Shown: positions 46,220 to 56,750 of the stretch, one piece after another | How the letters are laid out: every line of letters begins with the position of its first letter | How positions within the stretch are numbered: position 1 is the first letter of the stretch | Origin: Blasia pusilla | Taxonomy: Eukaryota > Marchantiophyta > Marchantiopsida > Blasiales | DNA: 64,000 nucleotides | Assembly (NCBI GenBank): GCA_050084515.1 | Contig: CM114275.1 | Location: 2,914,001 to 2,978,000 of the forward strand | Reading direction: 5' to 3' | Notes under the pieces: generated by a model | Database searches by the model: none | What the model was told of the DNA's origin: nothing | The model's input: the letters and a program-made list of their open reading frames with translations, nothing else | Translations under genes and position numbers: made by a program

Positions 46220-47040
46220 AGGGAGGAACAAGTGAAGAAGGTACCATATGAGAGGAGGGAGACACTCTCATATAGTGTGAGTGTTGACCAAACAATATGG
46301 TGGTGCGGAGCTTCCAAGTGTCAGCCAAGAAACTATTCACCACACCATCTACTTTACCTGATTGGGATCCCCAGTAGACATTACTTACTAGTGCAGCGGC
46401 AATGAATCAAGGCTACTAAATGTGTTGAACAATTTTGGTGTTACCGGCTTAGCAATATCAGCATATGCTCTTACTGTGTGTGTTGTGAATTTTGCGCAGG
46501 AGACCAAGTAATGAGTAGAGGTTTCATCCCCATCGTGACACAAGGCGCAAGAGTTAAGTTGTATTCCCATCATGCTTTTCTTATGGTTCAAGGGGATTTC
46601 CCCCGTCGTGAACTTGAACTTCAGTCGGGTTCCCAACCAAGGAGTTCTCGGCAAATACTTCTCTCCTTTGCCTTCTTCGGATATACGGTCAAAAGAGTGA
46701 GGTCAGACATTTTCATCGCTTCCTCCGAGTTGTTATGATGTGAGTGTTTGCCCGCTGCTTTGGTTATGGTATCCACGAATGCTTTCTCATCTTGCTCCCA
46801 CAATTCAGGCCTTGTTGGGAGCTTGGATGTTTGCACAATCTCTTGAACCTTCTTTGTCCAAGATTTGGCGTGCTTTACGGGTCTTCTTTGGGTCCAAGTT
46901 TTCCCCATCACCTCTTTAGGATAGCTATGGGAATCCATTGTCTCCAACTGCCTCCGCCATTCCAACTTGGCGATTTCATGTCTATCCTCCAAGGGTTCCA
47001 CACCAAGTTCTCATCTCACACCAACTCGGGCTATTCGTGA
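46220..47040 (-). pseudogene. LINE 3' end with zinc-binding RT domain
   Basis: Minus-strand frames at 46388-47001 contain a Trp- and Lys-rich region (EWRRQLETMDSHSYPKEVMG), then GWEP and KFKFTTGEIPLNHKKSMMGI. The zf-RVT signature C-ALC-H...H-x3-SC (CALCHDGDETSTHYLVSC, near 46510-46560) follows. This is the C-terminal tail of LINE ORF2. Frames shift between blocks, and the RT core is absent, so it is a 5'-truncated insertion abutting the Helitron remnant. Confidence 0.82.
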
Positions 47041-47060
47041 GGAAGTTGACATCATTGTCA

Positions 47061-47422
47061 TGACCATACGGATTATGTCGTAGAGTATGGTGTGCTGGTA
47101 GAGGCCATTCCTTATGTAGGACCGTAGTGGCTTGGTAGAGATGCGGTTTCATACATAGGGTTGGGGGTTACTCACTTGGGGGTGACTTTCCCAGTAGGGC
47201 CCGCTCTTAGGTTGGAGGATATAAGGAGCTTGCCCTCAAAGAACAGTCAGTTCTTTGAGTTGAGCATGTTGCGTTGGGAGTTAGCCTTGGTAGTGAGTAG
47301 AGGTCTTGGCTATGGTGTTTCCCGCAAGCTTCGACCTAGATTCTCCCATCGTGGAGTGGGTTTGGCTCGATTGTATGTGATTGTAAACGTGTTTTATGAC
47401 AATAGGTCTTTCACGGATTTCA
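47061..47422 (+). repeat. Element D leader A, 5' copy
   Basis: It matches 56279-56644 from tgaccatacgg to ggatttca with roughly ten differences. In the 3' copy it is preceded by tggtatca, a primer-binding-site-like sequence; here those bases are reduced to tgtca. A weak TATA-like gatataagg lies near 47218, so an LTR interpretation remains possible. Confidence 0.85.
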
Positions 47423-48900
47423 CTCAAAGAACTGACGTAGATCGATGGTAGCTTCGATTGTAGATCAGTAGGATCTGGTTAGGGCTGATTGTGTACTCAG
47501 CCGTGGATGTTCGTGGCTTGTGGCCTATGTTGGAGGTGTGAATCTGGTGCGCGGTTGGTTGGGAAAGAAGCGCCTTGCTGAGAGCTTTCCAACGCGCTTT
47601 AGATCGCCAGATTTCGTCAAGGGAGTTGGAAGTTATCAAGGATTGAAGATTCTGGTTCGTGTTCGACGGTTTTTTGATGTGGAGAGCTTGGAGTGCGGAA
47701 GCTCTGTTGAAGTTCATCCAGATCGGGTGAGAGGTTCCTATTGCTACTTGTATTGTGATCTCATGTGAAGCTATCCGCTTGAGTGCGTGGAGGGTTATGG
47801 ATTTTGCGTGCATGAAACTTGCGGAAGAGCCTGTCCGGTTTTGCGGTTCTAGAGGTGTATGGACATCAAGTTTGTCTGATTTTTAGCTCGGAGTACGGAG
47901 CTCGGTTGTAGCTGAGTTTTTGTGGGGAGATAGCTATGGTGGTCAATTGAATTCTGATCGAAATAGATTTGATTTCGGTCACGTATTTGTGAAGTAATTT
48001 CTGATCGAAATTTCGCGGACTAGCTCAAGGTCTGGCTATGGTGGACAGCGGATCAGAGGGGCTGGTTGGTTGGTGACTCGTTCATTTTTGGAGACGCCTA
48101 TCCCGTTGGGGGCGCCCTGGTTGGACCTCTCTCCATAGCGAAGCATGGCGAAGCGTGGCGAACGGGGCGATAGGGGCATGTCTCGAGCATTTCGAGGCTT
48201 CGAGGCAACTCGTGGTAGCTCGGGGCGAGTGGGCGTGAGAGGCGGAGCAAGCAAGCTTGCTTGCTTGCTCCTTGCTCCTTACTTGGGCGTGAGGCAATTT
48301 TTGCAGGATTTGGGATTTGAGTTTTGCATAACTGGTCATCCATCTTTGGGCTATTCTGCCTGGAGGACGCTTAACTGCCGAGTTCTTAACTATGCGGTGT
48401 CTGTTGTTGTAGCTCATTTGGTGTTGTTCAGAGATGTGTTAGGTGCTTTATGCATCTCAGGTTTTTGGTTGATGTACCTCTAGCGCATAGTACGGTGTAG
48501 CCTCTCCATGCAGGTGATATTTTTTGGTCTTTGCGTTCGACTAGCACGTCATCGACCCATGGCGGAGTAGCTATTGCATTAGAATTGTGTGGTGGGTTTT
48601 GTGGATTCAGAGGGCACCACGTTTGGTGGATTGTGTTACCTTGATTTCCATTTGCGATTGGAGGGTTGTCGTTGGATTTCTGTGTTTGGATCCCCTCCAT
48701 CGTGCTTCTTCTTGCTTGCGCGCCCATTGTTAGGGTTGACGCTGATTTCCGAGTAGTGTTACTCTGTGTGCTACCGGTAGTGATTTGGAGGGATGACGAG
48801 TAGATTGTGGGAGACTTCTTGTGGTGATGACAAGTTAGGTTGCCTACACCCATAGCTAGTAGAGCTAGAATAGTATAGCGACATCGCGTTACTTGGTAAT
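47423..48900 (+). other. Element D untranslated region
   Basis: About 1.5 kb without recognisable domains precedes gag. Frames of 110-168 codons occur on both strands without domain signatures. A perfect 18-bp palindrome (gcaagcaagcttgcttgc) lies at 48247-48264. Confidence 0.45.
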
Positions 48901-50290
48901 TTGGTGGTGGTGCGGCATCGGCGTTGGTCATCACGAGTCTGTCGGGTGGTCTGGTTGGGGACCGTGGTGCATGGCGGTTTCACACGGAGTGGATTTAGGT
49001 ATCGGCTACCTTTTCCACTTCCGACGGTTGATGAAGAGGAGGACGAGGGTGTTCCAAACACCGAGTCTTCTACGTTGTTATCGAGTGTTGCAGCTCATTT
49101 GATTTGGGACATGGACGGTGGATATGGGGCCATGAAGGGCCCACGACGATACTCGGGTGCAGTGGGTACCATTGAGTTGGAGGACTTCATGCAGGAGTTT
49201 GATACGTGGTGTGATATGCAGATGTTGCGGAACGCCACGTTGTTTACACCCTTCTTGGCTTGGAAGGGGTTGTTTCAGCACTTGGAAGGACCACCCATGG
49301 ATGATTACCATGAGTTTAGGAAGAACCATGTTGCTGAGATTGAGGCATGGAGACAATATTGGTCTCTAGGCTATGTGTCTATCACCCATGGTGGTATTGG
49401 TAGTAGTGCTCCTACTATGCCGGCCTGACCCGGCCCGACGTGAGTGAAACGAGCCGGAGGGGGGTACCAAAGTGGAGGTACTAGTGGGGGTACTAGTGGA
49501 GGTACTAATGCCCCACCATCGTTTAGCCCGATTCTGAGAGTTCTTCAAGAGGTTGAAGAAGAACTATCAAGGAGTGAAGACGGAGAAGTTGAGGAATCTT
49601 CAGGACTTTGAGCGAAAAGATCGGTGAGAGTCTTCGTGAGGCAAACACGCTGCGTATGCAATGCTTGATTTCAGTTACCCCAGGGTGTGTGACGAGGATC
49701 GAAGCGATCCGCTTTTGGTATGGGATCTTGATGAGATTTGCGCCAGTAGGGCGTGATGTTACTCTTATGAGTGATGATTCACCCACATTGACCCATGTGT
49801 TTGCTCTATCTCGAGAAGATTGAGCTTAACATGGTGAAGGAGAGAGTGGTGACATCCGCATTCAGTAGGGATACAACTACTACTCGTGTTCACCGCCCAC
49901 CTCACGTCTCGTAGTAGTGGTGGTAGTAGTAGTAGTGGGAGTCGGGGGTACACGCGACCTTAGTCAAGTCCTAGAGGGACATTTGTGCAGAGACCATTGC
50001 CTTCATTTGCTGCCCCGCAAAGCAAGCACAATCATGTTGGACATGTGGGAGGTGATCATGTTAGGAAGTTTTGTCCCCAAGAGGATGGGAGACGGACTTT
50101 GGAGGATGGGCCTCATCGGCCCCAACTCGGTGTGATCATTATGGGGAGACTAGGTCATCCTCGAGAGCGTTGCTTTGATCTTCATCCGAGTTGAGATCAG
50201 GCCGTGGCCGTGGTGGAGTAGCTCCGAGAGGCCGAGGTGGTAGAGGTGGTAGGGGTGGTAGAGGTGGACCGGTGGTTGGAGAGCCTACGG
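48901..50290 (+). pseudogene. Element D gag with RGG-rich tail
   Basis: The frame at 48901-49428 carries an acidic start and then GTIELEDFMQEFDTW, FTPFLAWKGLFQHLEGPPMDDY and a helix to HVAEIEAW, compatible with a gypsy capsid core. Three near-identical ggaggtactagt units at 49470-49510 encode Gly-Gly-Thr repeats. A degraded CCHC knuckle at about 50130-50180 is split by a frameshift (C-DHYGE, then GHPRERC). An RGG/RG-rich basic tail follows at 50191-50275. The tail would bind RNA. Stops occur at 49424 and beyond. Confidence 0.65.
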
Positions 50291-50989
50291 TGGCTACCCC
50301 TACCTCTCTGACAGAGTCGACTATGGTGCCGGGATTGAGCTTGATTGGAGCAGAAGTTGGCTACTATGGTCGGTATCCAAAGATAGATCGGTTCGGGAGC
50401 AGGGCTTCCACCTCTTATGGAGGGATGATCTCTCTTATATGGCGAGTGTAGACAGGTTGAGGCATCGGTGCAGATTCTGAGAGGAGCCACTCGGCCGAGC
50501 CACGTGGTGCTCTTGTGGAGTTGGACCCACAGAGGGGTGAGGCCGGGGAGCTAGGCTTCCCCAGTCATTCTTGTTGTATGAGGTGCTTAGGACTCCATCC
50601 ATGGTTCCTACGTTGACCTATTGAGCCGCATGGGGATCGAGGCATCTACATCGCGTGTAGTAGACACGGATGCAAAGATCAATGCAAGATTGCGGATGGC
50701 AACCGGTGTTGGGATCCCCATTGTTTTCGCCACGGAGCGATGGCTTTAGGATTTGACTTAGCTCCTGTATTTGATTAGCGACCACGTTGTGTGAACGTGG
50801 GGTGTTATGCTACACGTGTTGAGGTGGATGAGGGTGTTGCGGTGGAGCGACCCTCTATGTCGAGTAGCATTGAGTACCGGTGCTATGTCGCAGGTAAGAT
50901 GGATGCATTACCACCGGCCAGCCATTGATCGTGAGAGGCTTACACTGGTGTATGTATGTTGGACAACCGGAGTGGGATCTTCCGATTGG

Positions 50990-51110
50990 TGAGTCCTACA
51001 GACAGTGTATAGACCGGATAGAGTCTTGTTAGACTCGGTGCCCAACCTTGATGTTGGGAAAGGCGGCATATATTGGTTTGGGTATTCGGAGGTCGAGCTT
51101 GAGCCTTGCC
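50990..51110 (+). pseudogene. Element D protease
   Basis: Near 51025 the frame reads RVLLDS and, after a shift, GAQP, fitting the D-S-G-A active site. It is followed by a segment ending LEPCPF. Only this short core can be supported. Its place between gag and the methyltransferase is normal for a gypsy protease. Confidence 0.5.
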
Positions 51111-51119
51111 CATTCCGAT

Positions 51120-51717
51120 TCAAACATCACTTGGAGGAGCCAATGATAGGTCTCAATTCATGACACGGAGAAGTTTTTGCATGACAGTTGAGAATCGATC
51201 ATGCGATTGATAGCTCCCGGTTGGGAGTATTCATGCGGTAGTCACATCAGCCGAGTCGTATGATGTACTAGTTGGAGGAGCGATTGTACCCGATGGGTTT
51301 TCAGATGGATTTATGGATCGAGACAGGCAGCGTCTTATAGACCAGGTTGGGTCCGATCCGGGATGGACGTATGAGCCAAGTTCTGTGAGATTTATTTCGG
51401 GGCTCGACCAGAGGGTCTTCCCCAGCAGTGTTAGCATCGTGGCTGGTTTTAGTGGAGTAGTCACTTGGCCGGGAGACTTTTGGAGGGTAATGTTTCTGCT
51501 ATGGATTCTCCTGCGCATGAGGAGGAAGAGGAGGTCCTATTTTTGCAGCAGTGGCATCCTCATCGTTGGATGTGCCACTTTGGAGTTCAAAGCGGTGCAC
51601 TACGGCAGAGGCTTGGTGTGAGGTGTTATACCTCACGAGGAAGAGGAGGCCCCACGGCGGACTCCTAATGGGTTATCCCTTTGGATAATACACCCATTGT
51701 ATGGCAAGATATCGCGG
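51120..51717 (+). pseudogene. Unidentified segment between protease and methyltransferase
   Basis: A mainly open frame (51231-51621) reads AVVTSAESYDVLVGGAIV, then SSVRFISGLDQRVF and IVAGFSGVVTWPGDF, and near 51690 DNTPIVWQDIAEG leads directly into motif I of the methyltransferase. The segment looks protein-coding and is part of the polyprotein, but I do not recognise a domain. It could be the C-terminal part of the protease or an N-terminal extension of the methyltransferase. Confidence 0.45.
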
Positions 51718-52680
51718 AGGGCATTTGTGTGTTAGATCTCTTTGGTGGGATTAGCATTGGTTTGACTAGTGTTGGGCCGGTATTCATGTGCGGAGATACG
51801 TGTATGTGGAGCGAGATGAGACGGCCCTGAGAGTCTCATCCCGACATATTGGTCGATTGATGCGGAGATATCTTGAGTTGTTGCCGCCATCAGCTATTCG
51901 TGGGTACCAGCGTGCTTTACCATCACACATTGCATTGTTGGGGGCGCAGGACCTTGAGAGAATTGGTTCTGTGGATTTGGTGATTGCTGGATGGCCATGT
52001 CAGGGTCATACACGTCTTTGGTCGTGTTGAGGGATTACATGACCCTAGGTCTCGATTGTTTTGGGAGATGTTTACGGGTGTTACGACATCTTCAGGTTCA
52101 TCAGGCACGTGCTCTAGCTTACATTCTGGAGAATGTTCCATTGTTGGGTGACACTCGGACCCGGATGATGGCGAGTGTTCATGAGGTGCGCTCTTGGATT
52201 GGACCAGCGGTGTTGTTGGATGCAGCGCGAGTTGGCTCGCGTGCATATCGTCCACGCTTGTGGTGGACAAACTTGTTCCCTTGGGAGGTTCTACGTCGAG
52301 CATATGATGCAGTGCAGCGGGATCCTCGCCTTACAGTGGATAGTATCTTGGATACTGGGCGACTTTCCCAAGTGGTGAGGGTTATTGATCGGTCACCCAT
52401 GGCAGTGGTGAACCGTGTGGGCCAGCCTAGGATGGCACTACCCACATTTGTGAGTTTTCCCTCGTCACATGCCTACAGGGAAGGTGGTCCGGGGCTTGTA
52501 TGGGATTCTCATGTGTGCGAAGCAGGATTGGTGGATGAGAGAGAGAGCGTGCGATGGGATTTGCTCTGGTGTGACAGCGGGTTGCTTCTATTTCCACGAG
52601 GCTTCACGACGCGTCATGTATTGGGTCAAGCCATGGACCTGAATTGTTTGACTCGGATTTTGAGTCTTGGTATGGCGAGC
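51718..52680 (+). pseudogene. C5 cytosine DNA methyltransferase domain in element D
   Basis: Canonical motifs appear in order. Motif I is VLDLFGGISIGL (51729-51764), the S-adenosylmethionine pocket. Motif II is YVYVERDETA (near 51800-51830). Motif IV is IAGWPCQGHTR, with the catalytic Cys codon at 51998-52000. The associated GLHDPRSRLFWEM lies at 52035-52073. Motif VI is YILENVPLL (Glu-Asn-Val at 52129-52137). Motif VIII is YRPRLWWTN (near 52246-52270). A region ALPTFVSFPSSHAYREGG (52435-52490) lies where the target-recognition part would be. Motif X is RHVLGQAMDLNCL (near 52612-52650). This is the non-permuted order, unlike plant DRM enzymes. The domain methylates cytosine C5 in DNA. Three or four frameshifts divide this copy, but no catalytic motif is lost. 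It lies between protease and RT in the same direction, so it is part of the retrotransposon polyprotein and not a neighbouring gene. Confidence 0.9.
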
Positions 52681-52984
52681 GGCGTCGACTTCGGACTATG
52701 TCTCGTGGGTCTTCCACCCCTTGTAATGAGCTCGATGGCTCTGGGGACGGTAGAGGCATTGGTGGGGCAAGAGGAGAGTAGTATTTTGCATCCTTGGAGT
52801 AGATGGGATGTAATTCGGGCATGTGGAGTTGGTTGCTCATCTTTGGTGGAGGAGTTATTTGCTCAGATGATGGTGTAGCTAAGGGTGTACCATCTTGTGA
52901 GGGGGTTATGAGTAGCCAATGGCATCGTCCTCTCCCTCTAGTGTGCCAAAGTGGAGGAGACTTGGGAGCCATTACTTGGGCCCA

Positions 52985-53900
52985 AGCTTACGGGGAGGTG
53001 AGAAACGACGCTGACACAGTTCCTACGTGCTTATAGGAGTTGTTTTGCCTTTAGCATGAAGGAGTTGAGTTCTCTGGTTGGACCCGGTATATGGATTGAT
53101 TTGGCTAGTGATACGCCAATCTTCCGTCGTCCCTACCGATATAGTGATATGGAGAGGGACTTGATTGAGTAGGACGTTGGACCTTTTGGAGGCTGGATTA
53201 GTGGAGTTGTCGCATGGAGAGTATGCATCACCCATTGTCATGCTCGCTAAAAAGGATATGCATGGCAACTACACGGATAGGCGGATGTGTGGAGATTACC
53301 GTCTATCAATCGGCAAACCAAGGCCGATAGGTATGCCATGCCTACACCTTGAGGAGATCTTTGATGTGGTGGGACAGCAAAGATTTTGAGACTTTGATCT
53401 TTGGCAGATACCATCAATTGCCGATTCAGTAGAGTGACAAGGCCAAGACAACATTTTGGGGTGTCAACTCTCATGGCAAGGATTGTTTGTACCAGTGGAA
53501 ATTCTTACCCTTTGGGTTGAAGAATGCACCGCCGAGTTTCAAAGAGTGATGGACAGGGATCCTAGTAGGGTTGGATTTTGTTCGGTGTTACATTGATGAT
53601 ATCTTGGTGTTCAAGAACACGGTGGAGGAGCATCGATACATTTGCAGATGGTGTTTGAGCGGTTGAAAGCTCATGGTCTACGTTGCATCCAGGAAAGTGT
53701 AAGTTCTTCCATGAGGATGTTGAGTACTTGGGTCATGTAATCTATCCAGGTGGTTTGGGAGTTCAGCAAGCAAAGGTGGAGGCTATTGCACTTATTCGCG
53801 TCCGATAGATGTGAGTAGAGTTCGAGCATTCATGGGATTGGCGAACTACTATCGGAGGTATGTAAAGGATTTAGTGCTATGGCAAAGCCTTTGAACCAAT
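52985..53900 (+). pseudogene. Element D reverse transcriptase
   Basis: Blocks in order are TPIFRRPYRYS, DLLEAGLVELSHGEYASPIV with MLAKKD (53180-53255), MCGDYR (53287), a palm block near 53455-53545 (WGVNSHGKD, then LPFGLKNAP), and the active site CYIDDILVF (53584-53610) with both aspartates. It ends with ECKFFHEDVEYLGHVIYPGG-like sequence near 53690-53760. Frames shift repeatedly. Confidence 0.85.
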
Positions 53901-53904
53901 TTCT

Positions 53905-54470
53905 GAAATCAGATCAAGAGTGGCTTTGGGAGATGATCAGAGAGAGCTTTTGTGGAGCTTAAGGCCCAGTTGGTGGCGGCGCCTATCTTGAGGAGACCTA
54001 TCAGGGCGCCCATTTGATTACACTGATTGGAGTAGGTTGGGACTTGGAGCGGTGTTGACACAACATGATGATGAGCACATGGAGTTTGTGGTGGCCTATG
54101 CAAGTCGTTCGAATAATGCAATGAGTCGTGCTATAGTTCATATGAGGGAGAGTGCTTGGCAGTAGTGTGTGGGTGTGGCACACTTTAGGTGTTACTTGTT
54201 TGGCACACATTTACCCTTGTTCTGATCACCACCGCTCAAGTGGTTGATGGAGTCGGACAAGCTTACAGGAAGCTTGCACGGTGGGCTCTTATCTTACAGA
54301 GTATGACTTCCGGGTGGTACATAGACCTGGAGTTGCCAACCTTGATCTTGATGGGTTGAGTAGGAACCCATGTACTAGCCAAGAGGATACAAGCGGGGCT
54401 AGATGGCATGGCGAGGTTGATGAGGAGATGGTGCCAGGTTGGCATGCATCCGCCTTTTATGTTGGTTAGG
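53905..54470 (+). pseudogene. Element D RNase H and connection
   Basis: Fragmentary frames include FDYTDWSRLGLGAVLTQ-type sequence near 54010-54065 and YEGECLA-like sequence near 54140-54165. The end is clearer: GSYLTEYDFRVVHRPGVANL and DGLSRNP at 54281-54370, the standard boundary between RNase H and integrase in gypsy elements. Confidence 0.65.
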
Positions 54471-54639
54471 GGTGGACTCTAGTATGGAGGACCACATGAT
54501 ATCTTACTCTAGTCGGAGGGTAGATGGCCACCTTCAGATCCTAAGGTTGGAGATGGTGGTACGGATCAGCGTGATATTCATGATGATGCGTTGGTGTTGG
54601 AGTTCCTACGGACCAAGAGGGTGCCAGGCATAGTGAGTG

Positions 54640-55815
54640 CCAAGGAGCGAGACCGTGTTCTTCAACGTGCTAAGAGGTATCGATTGAGGGAACACATATT
54701 CTCAGCGTGTGGGAGGATGGTAGAATGAGTAGTGCCACATTTGGCTCAGAGAGAGCACATTGTGCGACATGCCCATGAGGAGTTGGGACATTTTGGGGTA
54801 AAGCGACGTATAGCTTACTCCTTGGCAATTGGTGGCGTGGCATGCATACTCAGTGCAGCGATTGGTGTCATGTTGTATGGTTTGTGACCGGGTGAGGGCA
54901 TCATTTAATGCCCCTACACCACAATTACACCCCTTGCCTATTATGGGGTTGGGTTACCGTTGGAGTGTGGACTTTGCGGGACCGTTACCGTTTACGATAT
55001 CATCGATATGTGTTGGTGATGGTGGAGCACTTCTCCAAGTGGATTGAGTTGGTGGCATTACCGGACAAGGCAAGTGAGGAACGGCGTATGCGTTTGGATA
55101 GAGTGCTTAGTCATTTTGGTGCACCAGTGAAGTCTTGACCGACCAGGGTCTGAGTTTTTGTGGTGAGTTTGGTCTTGTGTGACAAGGCGTTGATTGATCA
55201 TCGGACCACGTCTCGAGATCATCAGGCGGATGGTTTGGCTGGCGTGTGGTTGGACGGTGAAGAGGGCATTGCGCAAGTATGGCCTCTGAAGGGCATCTTG
55301 GAGACTGGGATATTCAGTTGCCATGGTTAGCCATGGGGTATAGGTTCAGTCGCCAAGCATCCTTGGCTTCCTTCTCACCTTATTTTCTATTATACGGCCG
55401 AGATCCAGACTTGCCAGCAGCAATTCGTCGGGAGTCTAGTGAGGTGGTGAACCTTGATGACCCAGAGATGTGGATGAGGGTGTGTTCTCAGCAGGCGGAG
55501 CTCTTTTGGAGAGTTATGCCAACAGCCTTTGAGAATCTTGCCATTGCTCAACACAGGGATACGTTGCGGTATGCAATCATTCGGGGTGGAGGTTATCGAC
55601 CATCGATTCGTAGGTTCCATGTGGGGGACTATGTCTATTTGCAGCAGATTGCCCCGACAACGTTGGATGTGACGGCAGGCCGCACTATTTTACGAGTGCG
55701 TGAGATGTTAGCTTCTGGAGTTCTCATGTTGGAGGGTCGTGATGGAGTTGTTTGGAAGGACCATGTGCGTAATTGTGCGCCATGTCATCTTCCAAATGTG
55801 GATGGTCTTCATTGA
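54640..55815 (+). pseudogene. Element D integrase
   Basis: The zinc-binding part shows HAHEELGHFGVKR (about 54768-54808), followed by a shifted WWRGMHTQCSDWC. The core has YRWSVDFAGPLPF (first Asp, near 54965), VEHFSKWIELVALPDKA, then LTDQG (second Asp, near 55135) and TSRDHQADGLAG near 55210-55245, where the expected Glu context (GLAER) is lost. The long C-terminal frame 55279-55815 is intact: LPWLAMGYRFSRQASLASF, PYFLLYGRDPDLP, RRFHVGDYVYLQQ and an SH3-like tail ending CAPCHLP. This order is typical of gypsy integrases. Confidence 0.88.
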
Positions 55816-55825
55816 CCCAAGCTTA

Positions 55826-55989
55826 GCCATGATACGTGCTAGCTTGAGGTGCATGTTGTGTGGGTCCGTAACGCAAGCCCGTATGTTGGTGTGTGATCGG
55901 TGTTCTAGGGGTTGGCACATGATGTGTTTGACTCCACGTTTGGATGTTGTTCCCCTCTTGGAAGGTGGGTTTGTCCTCGATGTACTTAG
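55826..55989 (+). pseudogene. PHD finger after element D integrase
   Basis: Just after the integrase the frame gives LRCMLCGSVTQARMLVCDRC, then SRGWHMMCLTP. Zinc ligands are Cys 55850, Cys 55859, Cys 55892, Cys 55901, His 55916 and Cys 55925; after a one-base shift WVCPRCT gives Cys 55972 and Cys 55981, then a stop at 55987-55989. Spacings C-x2-C-x10-C-x2-C-x4-H-x2-C-x15-C-x2-C and the Trp two residues before the last pair fit a C4HC3 PHD finger. PHD fingers bind histone H3 tails, often methylated at Lys4. Here it takes the place of the chromodomain found in chromoviruses, so a targeting role is plausible. It could instead be another Cys-rich finger, but the spacing is specific. Confidence 0.8.
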
Positions 55990-56150
55990 GAGAGGTAGAT
56001 GACTTGATCTTTGCATGATATGGATTACAGATGTGCGACTAACGATGGGGCAACCTAGCACCCGGCCTTCTGATTCGGGCACCTAAGAAGGTGTATAGCA
56101 TGTAGTAGATGTATAGGGCTACCTGGGAGTTAGAGGGACCTAACCGCCAG

Positions 56151-56164
56151 TTAGGGGGGCGAGT
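56151..56164 (+). promoter_or_regulatory. Polypurine tract of element D
   Basis: The purine-rich ttaggggggcgagt lies directly before tgtggtacac, which starts repeat X. This supports X as the true LTR of element D. Confidence 0.65.
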
Positions 56165-56268
56165 TGTGGTACACTTGCGTTTGTGGATACTCTCGTCTAT
56201 GTTATGTATGTATGTGCATATGGTATGTCAGCGATGTATGTTGTATGACGATGTGGATTCGCACGACA
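56165..56268 (+). repeat. Element D short LTR-like repeat X, copy 1
   Basis: The 104-bp sequence begins tgtggtacac and ends gcacgaca (TG..CA). It follows the polypurine tract and is followed after two bases by tggtatcatgacc, which resembles the initiator-tRNA-Met primer-binding site in its first eight bases. It is identical to 56647-56750. Confidence 0.7.
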
Positions 56269-56646
56269 ATTGGTATCATGACCATACGGATTATGTCGTA
56301 GAGAGTATGGTGTCTTTGGTAGAGGCCATTCCTTATGTAGGACCGTAGTGGCTTGGTAGAGATGCGGTTCCATACATAGGGTTGGGGGTTACTCACTTGG
56401 GGGTGACTTTCCCAATAGGGCCCGCTCTTAGGTTGGAGGATATAAGGTGGCTTGCCCTCAAAGAACAGTCAGTTCTTTGAGTTGAGCATGTTGTGTTGGG
56501 AGTTAGCCTTGGTAGTGAGTAGAGCTCTTGGCTATGGTGTTTCCCACAAGCTTCGACCTAGATTCTCCCATCGTGGAGTGGGTTTGGCTCGATTGTATGT
56601 GATTGTAAACGTGTTTTATGACAGTAGGTCTTTCACGGATTTCAGT
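56269..56646 (+). repeat. Element D leader A, 3' copy with primer-binding site
   Basis: It matches 47061-47422 and carries the intact tggtatca at 56271-56278. It lies between the two X copies, giving an X-A-X unit of 586 bp. Confidence 0.75.
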
Positions 56647-56750
56647 TGTGGTACACTTGCGTTTGTGGATACTCTCGTCTATGTTATGTATGTATGTGCA
56701 TATGGTATGTCAGCGATGTATGTTGTATGACGATGTGGATTCGCACGACA
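56647..56750 (+). repeat. Element D short LTR-like repeat X, copy 2
   Basis: It is identical to 56165-56268 over all 104 bases, while the flanking A copies have diverged. No polypurine tract precedes it. It ends next to tcatacccc, unrelated DNA. Confidence 0.75.

Larger units (their letters stand above)
47061..56750 (+). mobile_element. Ty3/gypsy element D with DNA methyltransferase and PHD finger
   Basis: The order is leader A (47061-47422), long untranslated region, gag (48901-50290), protease (~50990-51110), an unidentified segment, C5 cytosine methyltransferase (51718-52680), reverse transcriptase (~52985-53900), RNase H, integrase (~54640-55815), PHD finger (55850-55983), polypurine tract, LTR-like X, second copy of leader A, and X again. 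The phrase atcat occurs just outside both ends (47051-47055 and 56749-56754, overlapping the last base of X) and may be a target duplication. The two leader copies differ at about ten positions. All coding domains are broken by stops or shifts. Confidence 0.85.

Noticed and set aside
51923-52303. Minus-strand 126-codon frame opposite the methyltransferase
   Set aside because: It is the shadow of the plus-strand domain, whose catalytic motifs explain the region.
51718-52680. Methyltransferase as a separate host gene caught between transposons
   Set aside because: The same strand, continuous polyprotein-like sequence from protease into motif I, and RT directly after it fit an internal retrotransposon domain better.
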